From: Prochlorococcus marinus XMU1411
Lineage (GTDB): Bacteria; Cyanobacteriota; Cyanobacteriia; PCC-6307; Cyanobiaceae
DNA length: 64,000 nucleotides
Assembly: GCF_017696075.1 (NCBI RefSeq)
Contig: NZ_JAAORI010000002.1
Location: 124,001 to 188,000, forward strand
Direction: 5' to 3'
The notes under the pieces were generated by a model. It had not been told where the DNA came from, searched no databases, and saw only the letters and a program-made list of their open reading frames with translations. The translations under genes and the position numbers were made by a program. Below, piece after piece: positions 20,628-29,658 of the stretch (its first letter is position 1; each line of letters starts with the position of its first letter).

Positions 20628-20810
20628 ATGAATTTCTATACTTGCTTTGATCAACAAGGAAAAATAATAGCTAGATGTCAAACTATTCAAGATATTGAGG
20701 TTTTGAAGAAAATGGGAAGACCAATTGTAGAAGTCAAGGAAATGAAAAATGAAGAGTCGGTTGTATGTTCACTTACAGGAAGTCCATCCGACTTTAATAG
20801 AGATTACTAG
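20628..20810 (+). CDS. Conserved small protein of 60 aa, unknown function
   Basis: I do not recognise a family. The frame MNFYTCFDQQGKII... starts at ATG 20628, is soluble and acidic/basic mixed, and has two cysteines (C6, C49) plus C20. It lies 85 nt after obg and directly before a strong terminator, which supports it being a real terminal gene of this plus-strand run. The residues near the start look like a two-strand beta hairpin, but this is only an impression. Confidence 0.65.
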   Translation: MNFYTCFDQQGKIIARCQTIQDIEVLKKMGRPIVEVKEMKNEESVVCSLTGSPSDFNRDY

Positions 20811-20825
20811 TAGAATTAGTAAATA

Positions 20826-20855
20826 AAAAAAAGGGCTTTTAGAGCCCTTTTTTAT
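20826..20855. terminator. Bidirectional intrinsic terminator
   Basis: Stem aaagggct (20830-20837) pairs with agcccttt (20843-20850) around a 5-nt loop. It is followed by T-runs on both strands, so it can end both the plus-strand 60-aa gene and the minus-strand cp12 gene that converge here. Confidence 0.85.
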
Positions 20856-20882
20856 TGTGTATTATCTATCAAAAGAAAAAAT

Positions 20883-21101
20883 TTAATCATCATAAACAAG
20901 ACATTCTGGTTCGTCTGGGTTGGCATCGCAGAATAGTTCCAAAGCATTAGGGTCATGTTTATCATCTGGATGATGATCCTTATACTCTTCGAGTTCTTTT
21001 AGCTCTTCAGTTAAATGTCTGACCTTTGGAAGATTGCCCTCTGCTTTTGCAGATTCGATTTCCGATTGATCTTTTTGGATGTGTTCGTCAATGGATTTCA
21101 T
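20883..21101 (-). CDS. cp12: CP12-type regulatory protein, C-terminal cysteine pair only
   Basis: CP12 is a small, partly disordered protein that ties GAPDH and phosphoribulokinase into an inactive complex in the dark. The C-terminus of this 72-aa product, ALELFCDANPDEPECLVYDD, is the GAPDH-binding CP12 signature with both cysteines. The N-terminal half is Lys/Glu-rich and has no cysteine, so the N-terminal disulfide that helps recruit phosphoribulokinase is missing, and the AWD_VEEL core is reduced to TEELKELEEY. It therefore belongs to a CP12 variant with only the C-terminal pair. Confidence 0.85.
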   Translation of the reverse strand: MKSIDEHIQKDQSEIESAKAEGNLPKVRHLTEELKELEEYKDHHPDDKHDPNALELFCDANPDEPECLVYDD

Positions 21102-21224
21102 TTTAAGCTTTTCATACTTTAGTAGACATACATAACATAGTTAATTTCTAATGAAATTGCATTATCTATGAACTAAATAAGTGTTCATTACAACATCATT
21201 TTTTTTGAAATTGATTTATTTTTT

Positions 21225-22169
21225 TTAGGACTCTACTTTCATTATGTCCTTTAGCGATGGTAAAACTGGGATTATTTGATTTGGGTTTAAAGGGAATAAA
21301 GCTTTGTAGTAATCTTTTTTCCATTTATTGTCGAAGCATGTCCTATTTACATTAGATAATTTAAAGAATTTTAATCTCCATTCAATAATCTTTTCAAAAC
21401 TTGATAGTTCTTGTTCAGTACATTTGAAAAATTTGCTATATATTAATTCCCATCTTATAAGCGTTGGAAAAAGGTAAATATCTGCGTAGGTTAACTCTTC
21501 TCCAAATATCCAGTCCCCTTTATTTTTCTGTAGTAAATTTTCAATTTCATTTATAGCTGCGAAAAGATTTTTACTTGCTTTTTCGTAAGCTGACTGGTTT
21601 CTGGCGAAACCACATTTATATACGCCATCATTAATGCTGTAATTAATTAAATCTAAAAATTTTTGATTACCATCTTTAATACTTAATGACTGATATTTCG
21701 ATTCACTTTTTATTGAATTGAGTAGTCTTATAATCTGTGAACTTTCATTAGAAAGAATATTTACTTCATCTTTTACAAAGCTAATTAAAAGAGGTAATGT
21801 CGCTCTAAAAATAATCTTTTTATTAGCTTTTTTGTAAAGGTCTGAAAGTCTTATGCATTCCTTAATCTTTGTATTGAAAATCCATTCGCCATGCTCAACG
21901 TCTGCCTTTAAAAAAATTACTTTAACTTTTTTAGATAAATCTTTTATTTCGTGTACGAGTAATGTTCTTTGACACCATGGACAAGAATGACCTACTAATA
22001 AATAAATTTGTCCATTCTCATTATTAATATCGTATTCACTATTAATGGTTATACCTTTAGGCCTTTTATAATTACCATATAAATCTGATGGCGCGAAGCC
22101 ATTCATTAATTGGGTCCAAAACCAAAACCAGAATTTTCTGGAGGCCTTTATAAGGTATTTATTTTGCAT
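21225..22169 (-). CDS. Glutathione S-transferase family protein (Omega/ECM4-like)
   Basis: The 314-aa protein resembles glutathionyl-hydroquinone reductases: an N-terminal thioredoxin-fold domain with the active-site stretch VGHSCPWCQRTLLV (about 57-70) and a helical C-terminal GST domain with KGDWIFGEELTYADIYLFPTLIRW. The active site has CPWC, where ECM4-type enzymes usually have CPWA or CPWx, so a two-cysteine reaction is possible. It is divergent from the aspartoacylase gene, 23 nt apart. Confidence 0.78.
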   Translation of the reverse strand: MQNKYLIKASRKFWFWFWTQLMNGFAPSDLYGNYKRPKGITINSEYDINNENGQIYLLVGHSCPWCQRTLLVHEIKDLSKKVKVIFLKADVEHGEWIFNTKIKECIRLSDLYKKANKKIIFRATLPLLISFVKDEVNILSNESSQIIRLLNSIKSESKYQSLSIKDGNQKFLDLINYSINDGVYKCGFARNQSAYEKASKNLFAAINEIENLLQKNKGDWIFGEELTYADIYLFPTLIRWELIYSKFFKCTEQELSSFEKIIEWRLKFFKLSNVNRTCFDNKWKKDYYKALFPLNPNQIIPVLPSLKDIMKVES

Positions 22170-22192
22170 AAAATTTTATTTTTAAAGAAAAA

Positions 22193-23098
22193 ATGACTGT
22201 TCAAAGAATACTTATCGTTTCAGGCACGCATGGGAACGAAATTAATCCTGTTTGGGCTGTTCAGCAATTTAATAGAAAGGAAAATAGTTTAAATAATGGT
22301 ATTGAGTATGAGTACATCATAGGTAATCCTGCTGCCTATGAAAAAGGTTGCAGGTATATAGATTTAGATTTAAATAGATCTTTTAAAGAAATTGAGAATT
22401 TTGATCAACATAAGAATAGCTTATATGAAATTAATAGAGCCAATTTTTTAGTAGATGAATTTGGAATTGACGGATCTAAACCCTGTCAAATTGCAATCGA
22501 TTTGCACACTACTACTGCAAATATGGGAACTAGCATTGTTATGTATGGGAGGAGATCCAAAGATTTTTGTTTAGCTGCATTACTGCAGAACAAATTTGGA
22601 TTGCCTATTTATTTGCACGAAAAAGATAAAGCCCAAACAGGCTTTCTTGTAGAAGCTTGGCCATGTGGTTTAGTTATTGAAATAGGAGCTGTCGCACAAA
22701 ATTTTTATGATCAAAATATTATAAATAGATTCTCTCTAATAATTAGCTCCCTGAGGGAAGAGATAGATAAATTAAAAAATAAACTTATAGAACTTCCAAA
22801 GGAATTAGTAGTTCACGTTCATCAAGGGAGTATAGATTATCCAAGAGATGAAAAGGGCGATATTGATGGCATAATTCATCCTGAGAGAATAAACCAAGAT
22901 TGGAAAATGATTAAAAGAGGAGATCCATTATTTCTGGATAGCCAAGGAATAATCCACAAATATGAACGGGACCAATTGATTTGGCCTGTTTTTATTGGAG
23001 AAGTTGCTTATAAGGAAAAAAAAATTGCCATGAGCTACACAAAAAAAGAAGTGATTTGTTCCAAAAAACAATGGGTTCAAGAGTTTGAAAGTTTTTAA
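22193..23098 (+). CDS. Aspartoacylase/succinylglutamate desuccinylase family hydrolase
   Basis: Zinc carboxypeptidase-like hydrolase of 301 aa. It shows zinc ligands H13 and E16 in GTHGNE, the DLDLNRSF substrate motif, a third zinc ligand in IDLHTTTANMG and the catalytic glutamate in VIEIGAV. Family members deacylate N-acetylaspartate or related acyl-amino acids. The true substrate in this organism is unknown to me. It stands directly upstream of the psbA region, as in other Prochlorococcus as far as I recall. Confidence 0.82.
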   Translation: MTVQRILIVSGTHGNEINPVWAVQQFNRKENSLNNGIEYEYIIGNPAAYEKGCRYIDLDLNRSFKEIENFDQHKNSLYEINRANFLVDEFGIDGSKPCQIAIDLHTTTANMGTSIVMYGRRSKDFCLAALLQNKFGLPIYLHEKDKAQTGFLVEAWPCGLVIEIGAVAQNFYDQNIINRFSLIISSLREEIDKLKNKLIELPKELVVHVHQGSIDYPRDEKGDIDGIIHPERINQDWKMIKRGDPLFLDSQGIIHKYERDQLIWPVFIGEVAYKEKKIAMSYTKKEVICSKKQWVQEFESF

Positions 23099-23216
23099 AT
23101 TAAGAAACCGGAACAATAAATCGTTGAAAACTAATAAGGATTTTTTATTTTATAGATAAGTTTATTTAATATTTAATACTTTTATTTTTTTTTTCTAATT
23201 TTTAAACCTTAAAAAC

Positions 23217-23345
23217 CTAAATTCTTTGACTCCAATAAATAACAGCTCCAAAAGCCTCTAATTGCAGTCTTCTATGCTTAGCCTCTCTTAAGGAAACTAC
23301 CTCTCTAGATCTTTTTCCGTTAAGAAGCCATTCGATTATTACCAA
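23217..23345 (-). CDS. Candidate 42-aa protein, Arg-rich
   Basis: This is a short open frame in the 436-nt gap before psbA. It begins at TTG 23345, preceded 6-7 nt upstream by GAGGA, and ends at TAG. It encodes residues such as EWLLNGKRSREVV and ends AVIYWSQRI, a composition unlike the random AT-rich spacer around it, with higher GC and many Arg/Leu/Glu. I do not recognise the family. It reads away from psbA. The ribosome binding site and composition support it, but length limits certainty. Confidence 0.45.
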   Translation of the reverse strand: MVIIEWLLNGKRSREVVSLREAKHRRLQLEAFGAVIYWSQRI

Positions 23346-23534
23346 GTTGAATCCTCAATAACAAAGAAAATCTTAAGACATGGAAGTTCTTTTCTCCTGT
23401 TTTCCAAAAAATAAGTTTACTTAAAGAAAAAATATTTACACATTTTTAGCGATTTTGGTCTAAAATCTTCGAAGCGGAATTTATTTTCCGTTTTTATTTA
23501 CACGTCTCATTTTAGAGACATACTTTACGAACTC
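23346..23534 (+). promoter_or_regulatory. psbA upstream region and 5' UTR
   Basis: A TAAAAT word at 23461-23466 is a plausible -10 element, with TTTACA at 23435-23440 as a poorly spaced -35 candidate (20 nt). This would give an untranslated leader of about 60 nt. The leader has the short repeated element ttattttccgtttttattt and no Shine-Dalgarno just before the ATG. Strong light-regulated transcription is expected for psbA, but the exact start cannot be fixed by eye. Confidence 0.4.
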
Positions 23535-24617
23535 ATGACAACTATTCAGCAGCAGCGTTCTTCGCTGTTAAAAGGTTGGCCACAGTTTTGTGAGTGGGTA
23601 ACATCAACTAACAACAGAATTTATGTTGGTTGGTTCGGCGTCTTAATGATTCCATGCCTTCTTACAGCAGCGGCTTGCTTCATCGTTGCATTCATCGCAG
23701 CACCACCAGTAGACATCGACGGAATTAGAGAGCCAGTTGCTGGTTCATTCCTATATGGAAACAACATCATCTCAGGTGCAGTTGTTCCTTCATCAAACGC
23801 TATTGGTCTACACTTCTACCCAATTTGGGAAGCAGCTACTGTAGATGAGTGGTTATACAACGGTGGTCCTTACCAGCTTGTAATTTTCCACTTCCTAATT
23901 GGTATTTCAGCATACATGGGAAGACAGTGGGAGCTTTCATACCGTTTAGGTATGCGTCCATGGATCTGTGTTGCATACTCTGCACCAGTTTCAGCAGCTT
24001 TCGCAGTATTCCTTGTATACCCATTCGGTCAAGGTTCATTCTCTGACGGAATGCCTCTAGGTATCTCTGGAACATTTAACTTCATGTTTGTTTTCCAGGC
24101 AGAGCACAACATTCTTATGCACCCATTCCACATGGCTGGTGTTGCTGGTATGTTCGGAGGATCTTTATTCTCAGCTATGCATGGTTCACTTGTTACTTCA
24201 TCTCTAATCAGAGAAACAACTGAGACAGAGTCTCAGAACTATGGTTACAAGTTCGGACAAGAAGAAGAAACATATAACATCGTTGCAGCTCATGGCTACT
24301 TCGGTCGTTTGATCTTCCAATATGCAAGTTTCAACAACAGCAGAAGTCTTCACTTCTTCCTAGCTGTATTCCCAGTTGTTTGTGTATGGTTAACTTCAAT
24401 GGGTATCTGCACAATGGCATTCAACCTTAACGGTTTCAACTTCAACCAGTCAGTTGTTGATGCAAACGGTAAGATTGTTCCTACATGGGGTGACGTTCTT
24501 AACAGAGCAAACCTAGGTATGGAAGTAATGCACGAGCGTAACGCTCACAACTTCCCACTTGATCTAGCAGCAGCTGAGTCTACAACAGTAGCTCTTTCAG
24601 CTCCAGCTATCGGTTAA
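23535..24617 (+). CDS. psbA: Photosystem II reaction centre protein D1
   Basis: D1 carries the primary electron donor, QB and most Mn-cluster ligands of photosystem II and turns over rapidly in light. The 360-aa frame is highly conserved: [41 protein letters not shown], the QB region [13 protein letters not shown], and the C-terminal ligands with processing after LDLA, leaving a tail [15 protein letters not shown]. At canonical position 130 it has Gln (YMGRQWELS) rather than Glu, the form called D1:1 in freshwater cyanobacteria. Codon use is richer in C-ending codons than neighbours, fitting high expression. Confidence 0.99.
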   Translation: MTTIQQQRSSLLKGWPQFCEWVTSTNNRIYVGWFGVLMIPCLLTAAACFIVAFIAAPPVDIDGIREPVAGSFLYGNNIISGAVVPSSNAIGLHFYPIWEAATVDEWLYNGGPYQLVIFHFLIGISAYMGRQWELSYRLGMRPWICVAYSAPVSAAFAVFLVYPFGQGSFSDGMPLGISGTFNFMFVFQAEHNILMHPFHMAGVAGMFGGSLFSAMHGSLVTSSLIRETTETESQNYGYKFGQEEETYNIVAAHGYFGRLIFQYASFNNSRSLHFFLAVFPVVCVWLTSMGICTMAFNLNGFNFNQSVVDANGKIVPTWGDVLNRANLGMEVMHERNAHNFPLDLAAAESTTVALSAPAIG

Positions 24618-24638
24618 GCTTAAAGTTCTTAAATTTAC

Positions 24639-24666
24639 AAGCCCCCTTTTTGGGGGCTTTTTTTTG
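24639..24666 (+). terminator. psbA intrinsic terminator
   Basis: Stem aagccccc/gggggctt (24639-24646 with 24652-24659), 5-nt T loop, followed by a T-run. It lies 22 nt after the psbA stop and should make psbA monocistronic. Confidence 0.9.
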
Positions 24667-24725
24667 TTTAATTTTCAATTGGTTTCATATAATGTTTATA
24701 TATAGATAAAACATTTGATATTTCT

Positions 24726-25826
24726 ATGAGTAGTAGTTTTGGAAAAATTTTTCGTGTTAGTACTTTTGGAGAATCACATGGTGGTGCAGTGGGAGTTATT
24801 CTTGATGGATGTCCACCTAAGTTAAAAATAGATATAAATCTGATACAAAATGAATTAGATAGGCGCAGACCTGGCCAAAGTGACATTACAACACCCAGAA
24901 ATGAAGAAGATAAAATTGAAATATTAAGTGGGATAAAAGAAGGGTTAACACTTGGAACTCCAATAGCGATGTTGGTAAGAAATAAGGATCAAAGACCAGT
25001 AGATTATAATAATTTGGAGCAAGTATTTAGACCTTCTCATGCAGATGGTACATATCATTTGAAATATGGAATTCAGGCAAGTTCTGGGGGCGGAAGAGCC
25101 TCTGCAAGAGAAACAATTGGGAGAGTAGCGGCTGGTGCTGTAGCAAAACAATTATTAAAAACTTTATGTAATACTGAAATATTATCTTGGGTAAAGCGTA
25201 TACATGATATTGATTCTGATATAAATAAAGAGAAGATTTCTCTCAATAAAATAGATTCTAATATTGTTAGATGTCCTGATGAGAAGGTTTCAGCAGAAAT
25301 GATCGAGAGAATTAAGGAATTAAAGCGTCAAGGAGACTCTTGTGGCGGAGTAATCGAATGTCTTGTAAGAAATGTTCCGTCTGGTCTTGGGATGCCTGTA
25401 TTTGATAAATTAGAAGCTGATTTAGCGAAGGCTTTGATGTCTTTGCCTGCCACGAAAGGCTTTGAAATAGGTTCAGGTTTCTCTGGAACTTATTTAAAAG
25501 GTAGCGAACATAATGATGCCTTCATTAAGTCTGATGATATTAGTAAGTTAAGAACAATATCTAACAATTCAGGAGGTATACAAGGAGGAATAAGTAATGG
25601 CGAAAATATTGAAATGAAGATAGCTTTTAAACCTACAGCAACCATCGGGAAAGAACAGAAAACAGTAAATGCTGAAGGAAAAGAAGTGTTGATGAAGGCA
25701 AAAGGAAGACATGATCCATGCGTTCTCCCTAGAGCAGTTCCCATGGTTGATGCAATGGTCGCTTTAGTGCTCGCTGATCATTTGCTCCTGAATCATGCAC
25801 AATGTGGCTTAATGCATAATTATTAA
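24726..25826 (+). CDS. aroC: Chorismate synthase
   Basis: Last step of the shikimate pathway: EPSP to chorismate, using reduced FMN as cofactor. The 366-aa product has [57 protein letters not shown] and [17 protein letters not shown], the standard signatures. It starts at ATG 24726, 60 nt after the psbA terminator. Confidence 0.98.
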   Translation: MSSSFGKIFRVSTFGESHGGAVGVILDGCPPKLKIDINLIQNELDRRRPGQSDITTPRNEEDKIEILSGIKEGLTLGTPIAMLVRNKDQRPVDYNNLEQVFRPSHADGTYHLKYGIQASSGGGRASARETIGRVAAGAVAKQLLKTLCNTEILSWVKRIHDIDSDINKEKISLNKIDSNIVRCPDEKVSAEMIERIKELKRQGDSCGGVIECLVRNVPSGLGMPVFDKLEADLAKALMSLPATKGFEIGSGFSGTYLKGSEHNDAFIKSDDISKLRTISNNSGGIQGGISNGENIEMKIAFKPTATIGKEQKTVNAEGKEVLMKAKGRHDPCVLPRAVPMVDAMVALVLADHLLLNHAQCGLMHNY

Positions 25827-25856
25827 TTCTGAAAGATAATTATATTTGTCTTTGAT

Positions 25857-26492
25857 TTAATTATTTTTGTTATTTTTCAGACAGTCATATATTTTTGGAT
25901 CAAATTTTTTATTTTTGATACCTTTATCTCCAATCACGATTGCTTTATATCCTAAAGATTTATAAGTTTTTACATCATTGATTGATAGGCCCCCAGCAGC
26001 AATGAAATCAATATTTTTAAAGTTAAGTATATCAATAGAACTATCTTTACCTTTTATTGGATAAATTTTGATAATGCTGCAATTTAAATTTATCGCTTCC
26101 TTAAGATCTTTTAAATTTTTAATTCCTGGAATTAATAAATAATTATTTGACTTCGCATAATTGAAAAGATTTTTATCCCAAAATTTCATCATAGAAAAAT
26201 TTAATCCAATTTTTAATGAATCTTCTATTGATTGCTTATTGATTATAGAGGCAGAGCCTAAATTAATTCTTGGATATTTGAGTTTGATTTCGGATACAAA
26301 ATCCAACCAATTTTTGTTGTTTGACCAACTTATTTCAATATTTTTTAATCCTATTTTTACTAAGCTTTCTAATTCATCAAAAAATGAATTTCTTATAGAG
26401 GTATTTGAGTAAATATTATCTTCAGGTTTTATAAGTAAAAAAAAAGAGTCTTTTTTCAGGAACTCCGAAAAAGAATCTTTTTTATAATTCAT
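25857..26492 (-). CDS. eda: Eda-like (KDPG aldolase family) protein with altered active site
   Basis: The 211-aa protein aligns end to end with 2-keto-3-deoxy-6-phosphogluconate aldolases of the Entner-Doudoroff route: NIEIS (E53 equals catalytic E45 of E. coli), LLIPGIKNLKDLKEA, the Schiff-base lysine in IIKIYPI (K142) and AAGGLSINDVKTY. Several usual residues are replaced: EVTLR reads EISWS (substrate arginine lost), GAGT reads GSAS, and the SPG loop reads MKF. It starts 20 nt after ftsH on the same strand. Aldolase activity is likely but not assured. Confidence 0.75.
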   Translation of the reverse strand: MNYKKDSFSEFLKKDSFFLLIKPEDNIYSNTSIRNSFFDELESLVKIGLKNIEISWSNNKNWLDFVSEIKLKYPRINLGSASIINKQSIEDSLKIGLNFSMMKFWDKNLFNYAKSNNYLLIPGIKNLKDLKEAINLNCSIIKIYPIKGKDSSIDILNFKNIDFIAAGGLSINDVKTYKSLGYKAIVIGDKGIKNKKFDPKIYDCLKNNKNN

Positions 26493-26512
26493 TAAAATTA
26501 AAATTTTTGAGA

Positions 26513-28366
26513 TTAAATATAGTTTGCCACTTTAACTTCTGAGCGGTTGAGCAAATCCTGAATATCTTCAGTATCTATTGTTTCTCTCTCGATAAGCATT
26601 TGAGCCATTTCGTCGAGAACAGTTCTGTTATCTGATAAGACTTTTGTAGCTCTTTTGTATGCCACATCAACAAGCTCTGAAACCTCAACATCTATTGTCG
26701 CAGCAGTATCTTCAGAGAAGTCTCTTGTAGAGCTCATATCTCTCCCAAGAAACATTCCACCTTGAGATTGGCCTAAAGCTACTGGACCTATTTTGTCGCT
26801 CATACCAAATTTAGTAATCATTTGTCTTGCTACATTAGCAACTTGCTGTAAATCGTTTGAAGCTCCAGTTGTAACCTCTTCTTCTCCATAGACAATTTCT
26901 TCAGCAACTCTTCCCCCAAGAGCTACTGCCATTTGATTTTGAAGGTAAGAACGAGAGTAAAGACCTGATTCCATTCTTTCCTCACTTGGAGTAAAGAAGG
27001 TTAAACCTCCAGCTTGACCTCTAGGAATTATCGAAACTTTTGCTACAGGATCATAATCTGGCATTAATGCTCCAACAAGTGCATGACCTGCTTCATGATA
27101 AGCAACTAATTCTTTTTTCTTATCACTGATGACTCTATCTTTCTTTTCTGGACCTGCCATAACCCTTTCAATGGCATCGCTGACTTCATCATTACTTACT
27201 TTATCTAAATCTTTTCTAGCTGCTAATATTGCTGCTTCATTTAATAGATTAGCTAAATCGGCACCTGTAAATCCTGGAGTTCTTCTAGCAACTTTATCTA
27301 GATCTACATCTTTGGAAAGTGTTTTGTCTTTAGCGTGAACATTTAATATTTGAAGTCTTCCTGCATAATCAGGTCTATCTACTGTTACCTGTCTATCAAA
27401 TCTTCCAGGACGCATTAAAGCTGAGTCCAAAACATCAGGTCTATTGGTAGCAGCAACAATTATTATTCCAGAATTACCTTCGAAACCATCCATTTCAGTA
27501 AGGAGTTGGTTTAAAGTTTGTTCTCTTTCATCATTTCCTCCACCCATACCTGCTCCTCTTTGTCTTCCGACTGCATCGATTTCGTCTATGAATACTATGC
27601 ATGGAGCATTCTTTTTAGCCTGCTCAAAAAGGTCTCTAACTCTACTAGCACCAACACCTACGAACATTTCAACAAATTCTGAACCTGATATTGAGAAAAA
27701 TGGCACACCCGCTTCCCCAGCAACTGCTTTAGCTAATAAAGTTTTTCCTGTACCTGGAGGGCCCACAAGAAGAACACCTTTTGGAATTTTTGCCCCGACA
27801 GCAGTAAATCTATCTGGACTTTTTAGGAAATCTACAACTTCAGTTAATTCTAATTTTGCACCTTCTACACCAGCAACATCTGAAAAGGTTACTTGTGTAG
27901 ATGGTTCCATTTGAAGTCTAGCTTTGCTCTTGCCAAAACTCATGGCAGGGTTACCACCTCCAGCATTACCACTTTGAGATCTTCTGAAAAGAAAAAATAG
28001 GCCTCCAATTAAAAGTACTGGGAAGATCAAGCTACTTAAAGCCTGTTGCCATGGATTGGCTAATTTTGTAGGAGTTACAGCGATATCTACATTATTGTCA
28101 GTTAGGATTTTTAGTAAATCTTTGTCAGGGGCTAAATTGACCTCAGATCTGCTTCCATCATTTTCAACAACTTGAGCTGTTGCATTATCTGGAGATATAA
28201 GGACTCTACTAATTTCTTTATCTTGAACTGCCTCTATAAAATCACTATATCTCAAAGTCTTTGTAGAACTTTCAGTACTAGGTTTATCAAAAACTGAAGT
28301 ACCAATGAAAATTACAGTAATGACAGCTAGGACATAAAGTCCTACGTTTCTCCAACGTTTGTTCAC
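26513..28366 (-). CDS. ftsH: Membrane AAA+ metalloprotease FtsH
   Basis: Thylakoid or plasma-membrane protease; in cyanobacteria FtsH complexes remove photodamaged D1. The 617-aa protein has two N-terminal membrane segments (about 9-25 and 109-128) with a lumenal loop between them, the AAA domain (Walker A GPPGTGKT at 202-209, Walker [20 protein letters not shown] around [22 protein letters not shown]) and the zinc site HEAGH. Its closeness to psbA and psbO fits a role in photosystem II repair, though Prochlorococcus has several FtsH and which one this is needs a tree. Confidence 0.96.
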   Translation of the reverse strand: MNKRWRNVGLYVLAVITVIFIGTSVFDKPSTESSTKTLRYSDFIEAVQDKEISRVLISPDNATAQVVENDGSRSEVNLAPDKDLLKILTDNNVDIAVTPTKLANPWQQALSSLIFPVLLIGGLFFLFRRSQSGNAGGGNPAMSFGKSKARLQMEPSTQVTFSDVAGVEGAKLELTEVVDFLKSPDRFTAVGAKIPKGVLLVGPPGTGKTLLAKAVAGEAGVPFFSISGSEFVEMFVGVGASRVRDLFEQAKKNAPCIVFIDEIDAVGRQRGAGMGGGNDEREQTLNQLLTEMDGFEGNSGIIIVAATNRPDVLDSALMRPGRFDRQVTVDRPDYAGRLQILNVHAKDKTLSKDVDLDKVARRTPGFTGADLANLLNEAAILAARKDLDKVSNDEVSDAIERVMAGPEKKDRVISDKKKELVAYHEAGHALVGALMPDYDPVAKVSIIPRGQAGGLTFFTPSEERMESGLYSRSYLQNQMAVALGGRVAEEIVYGEEEVTTGASNDLQQVANVARQMITKFGMSDKIGPVALGQSQGGMFLGRDMSSTRDFSEDTAATIDVEVSELVDVAYKRATKVLSDNRTVLDEMAQMLIERETIDTEDIQDLLNRSEVKVANYI

Positions 28367-28412
28367 GATAAAAAATCTTTAATAAATCTATAATACTAAT
28401 AATAAAACAATA

Positions 28413-29588
28413 TTAAGAGCGTCTTAGAACATCTACTACACTTTTGAATGCAAACCATTCAGGAATTGGTTCTCCATTCCTCAATTTCTTTCTAAATTCC
28501 GTACCACTAAGTTTCATAATTTCATAATTACATTCTTTAGCTTCTTCAGCTGTTATATATCCTTTTTCCTTGGTATAAACTAAATTTTTTGAAGGAACAG
28601 TTTGCATCATCAATTCATCTGCACACTTATTCGCAAAATTTTGGGCATCATATGGACCATAAAAATCTTCACCAGTTGACGACGACTTACAACCAGCCAT
28701 ATCTCTACCAATAATAAAGTGGGTGCAGCCATAATTTCTTCTTATTATCATATGTTGAAGGGCTTCTCTTGGCCCTGCCATATGCATTGAATAAGGTAAA
28801 AAAGCCCATTTTATTCTTTCATCAGATATTTCCTCTTCTAATTCTTTGTAGGTCAAATATCTAACTTTTCCAGGAATATCATCTTGTTGAGTTGGCCCAC
28901 AAGTTGGATGAACTAAAACAACTGAGTTAGAGGAGACATTTTCTGAAAGTAAGGCATTAGTAAATAATTCATAATGTGCTCTATGAATTGGATTTCTGCA
29001 TTGAAATGCAACTACATCATGATTTGATGGCAGTGTAGATCTAACTTCTTCAGGGGTTTTGCAGGGGAATTCTCTAATTGGTAGTTCGAAACCATAAACT
29101 CTTCCTCCTATATAAAATCTACCTCTCTCGTTAAAAATCATCTTAACAGCAGGATGATCTAAAGAATTAGTACCATAACAAAGTTCAGCTTCTAAGGACT
29201 TGTCAGGCTCCCATTTAGAGCTAACTTCTAAAACTGCTATTTTTTGTTTTTTATAGGTAAGTAATATAGTATCTCCAGTTTTTACTTTTTCATTATTTGA
29301 ATCAAATACAATAGGCAAGCCAAAAAGCAACCCGCTTGTATTTCTATTTTTTTTAATGACCGAATTGTAGTTATTTTCATCCATAAAACCTTCCAATGGA
29401 GAAAAAGCTCCAACCATCAAAAGTTCTACATCGCATGCATTTCTCTCGCTACATTCAAACTCATAAGTAGATTTAGAAATAAGTTCATTTTTAAGGTTTT
29501 TATCTTTGATAATTAAATTTTTTAGTTCTCCTCCATAAGGCGGTATTAGTCCATTAGTATCTGTTTTATTCTTTTGTTGTAATTCCAT
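28413..29588 (-). CDS. sat: ATP sulfurylase (sulfate adenylyltransferase)
   Basis: Activates sulfate with ATP to APS, the first step of sulfate assimilation. The 391-aa frame has the PUA-like N-terminal domain (LIPPYGGELKNLI), the catalytic domain with QCRNPIHRAHYEL (the HxxH nucleotide motif) and FIIGRDMAGCKSS, and ends with GTEFRKKLRNGEPIPEWFAF. The APS kinase domain of fungal enzymes is absent. Confidence 0.97.
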   Translation of the reverse strand: MELQQKNKTDTNGLIPPYGGELKNLIIKDKNLKNELISKSTYEFECSERNACDVELLMVGAFSPLEGFMDENNYNSVIKKNRNTSGLLFGLPIVFDSNNEKVKTGDTILLTYKKQKIAVLEVSSKWEPDKSLEAELCYGTNSLDHPAVKMIFNERGRFYIGGRVYGFELPIREFPCKTPEEVRSTLPSNHDVVAFQCRNPIHRAHYELFTNALLSENVSSNSVVLVHPTCGPTQQDDIPGKVRYLTYKELEEEISDERIKWAFLPYSMHMAGPREALQHMIIRRNYGCTHFIIGRDMAGCKSSSTGEDFYGPYDAQNFANKCADELMMQTVPSKNLVYTKEKGYITAEEAKECNYEIMKLSGTEFRKKLRNGEPIPEWFAFKSVVDVLRRS

Positions 29589-29614
29589 TTTTAAAATTGA
29601 TAAAGAAAAATTTT

Positions 29615-29645
29615 GAAAAAAAAAAGGGGTTTAACCCCCTTTTTC
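29615..29645 (-). terminator. psbO intrinsic terminator
   Basis: On the minus strand a GGGG-TTAAA-CCCC hairpin with an A/T-extended stem is followed by a run of about ten T. It sits 14-44 nt after the psbO stop and separates psbO from sat. Confidence 0.85.
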
Positions 29646-29658
29646 TCTTGAGTAGGAT

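Noticed and set aside
21122-21135. GTAgacatacaTAA upstream of cp12 as NtcA site
   Set aside because: The right half is TAA, not TAC, and no -10 lies at the right distance on either strand.
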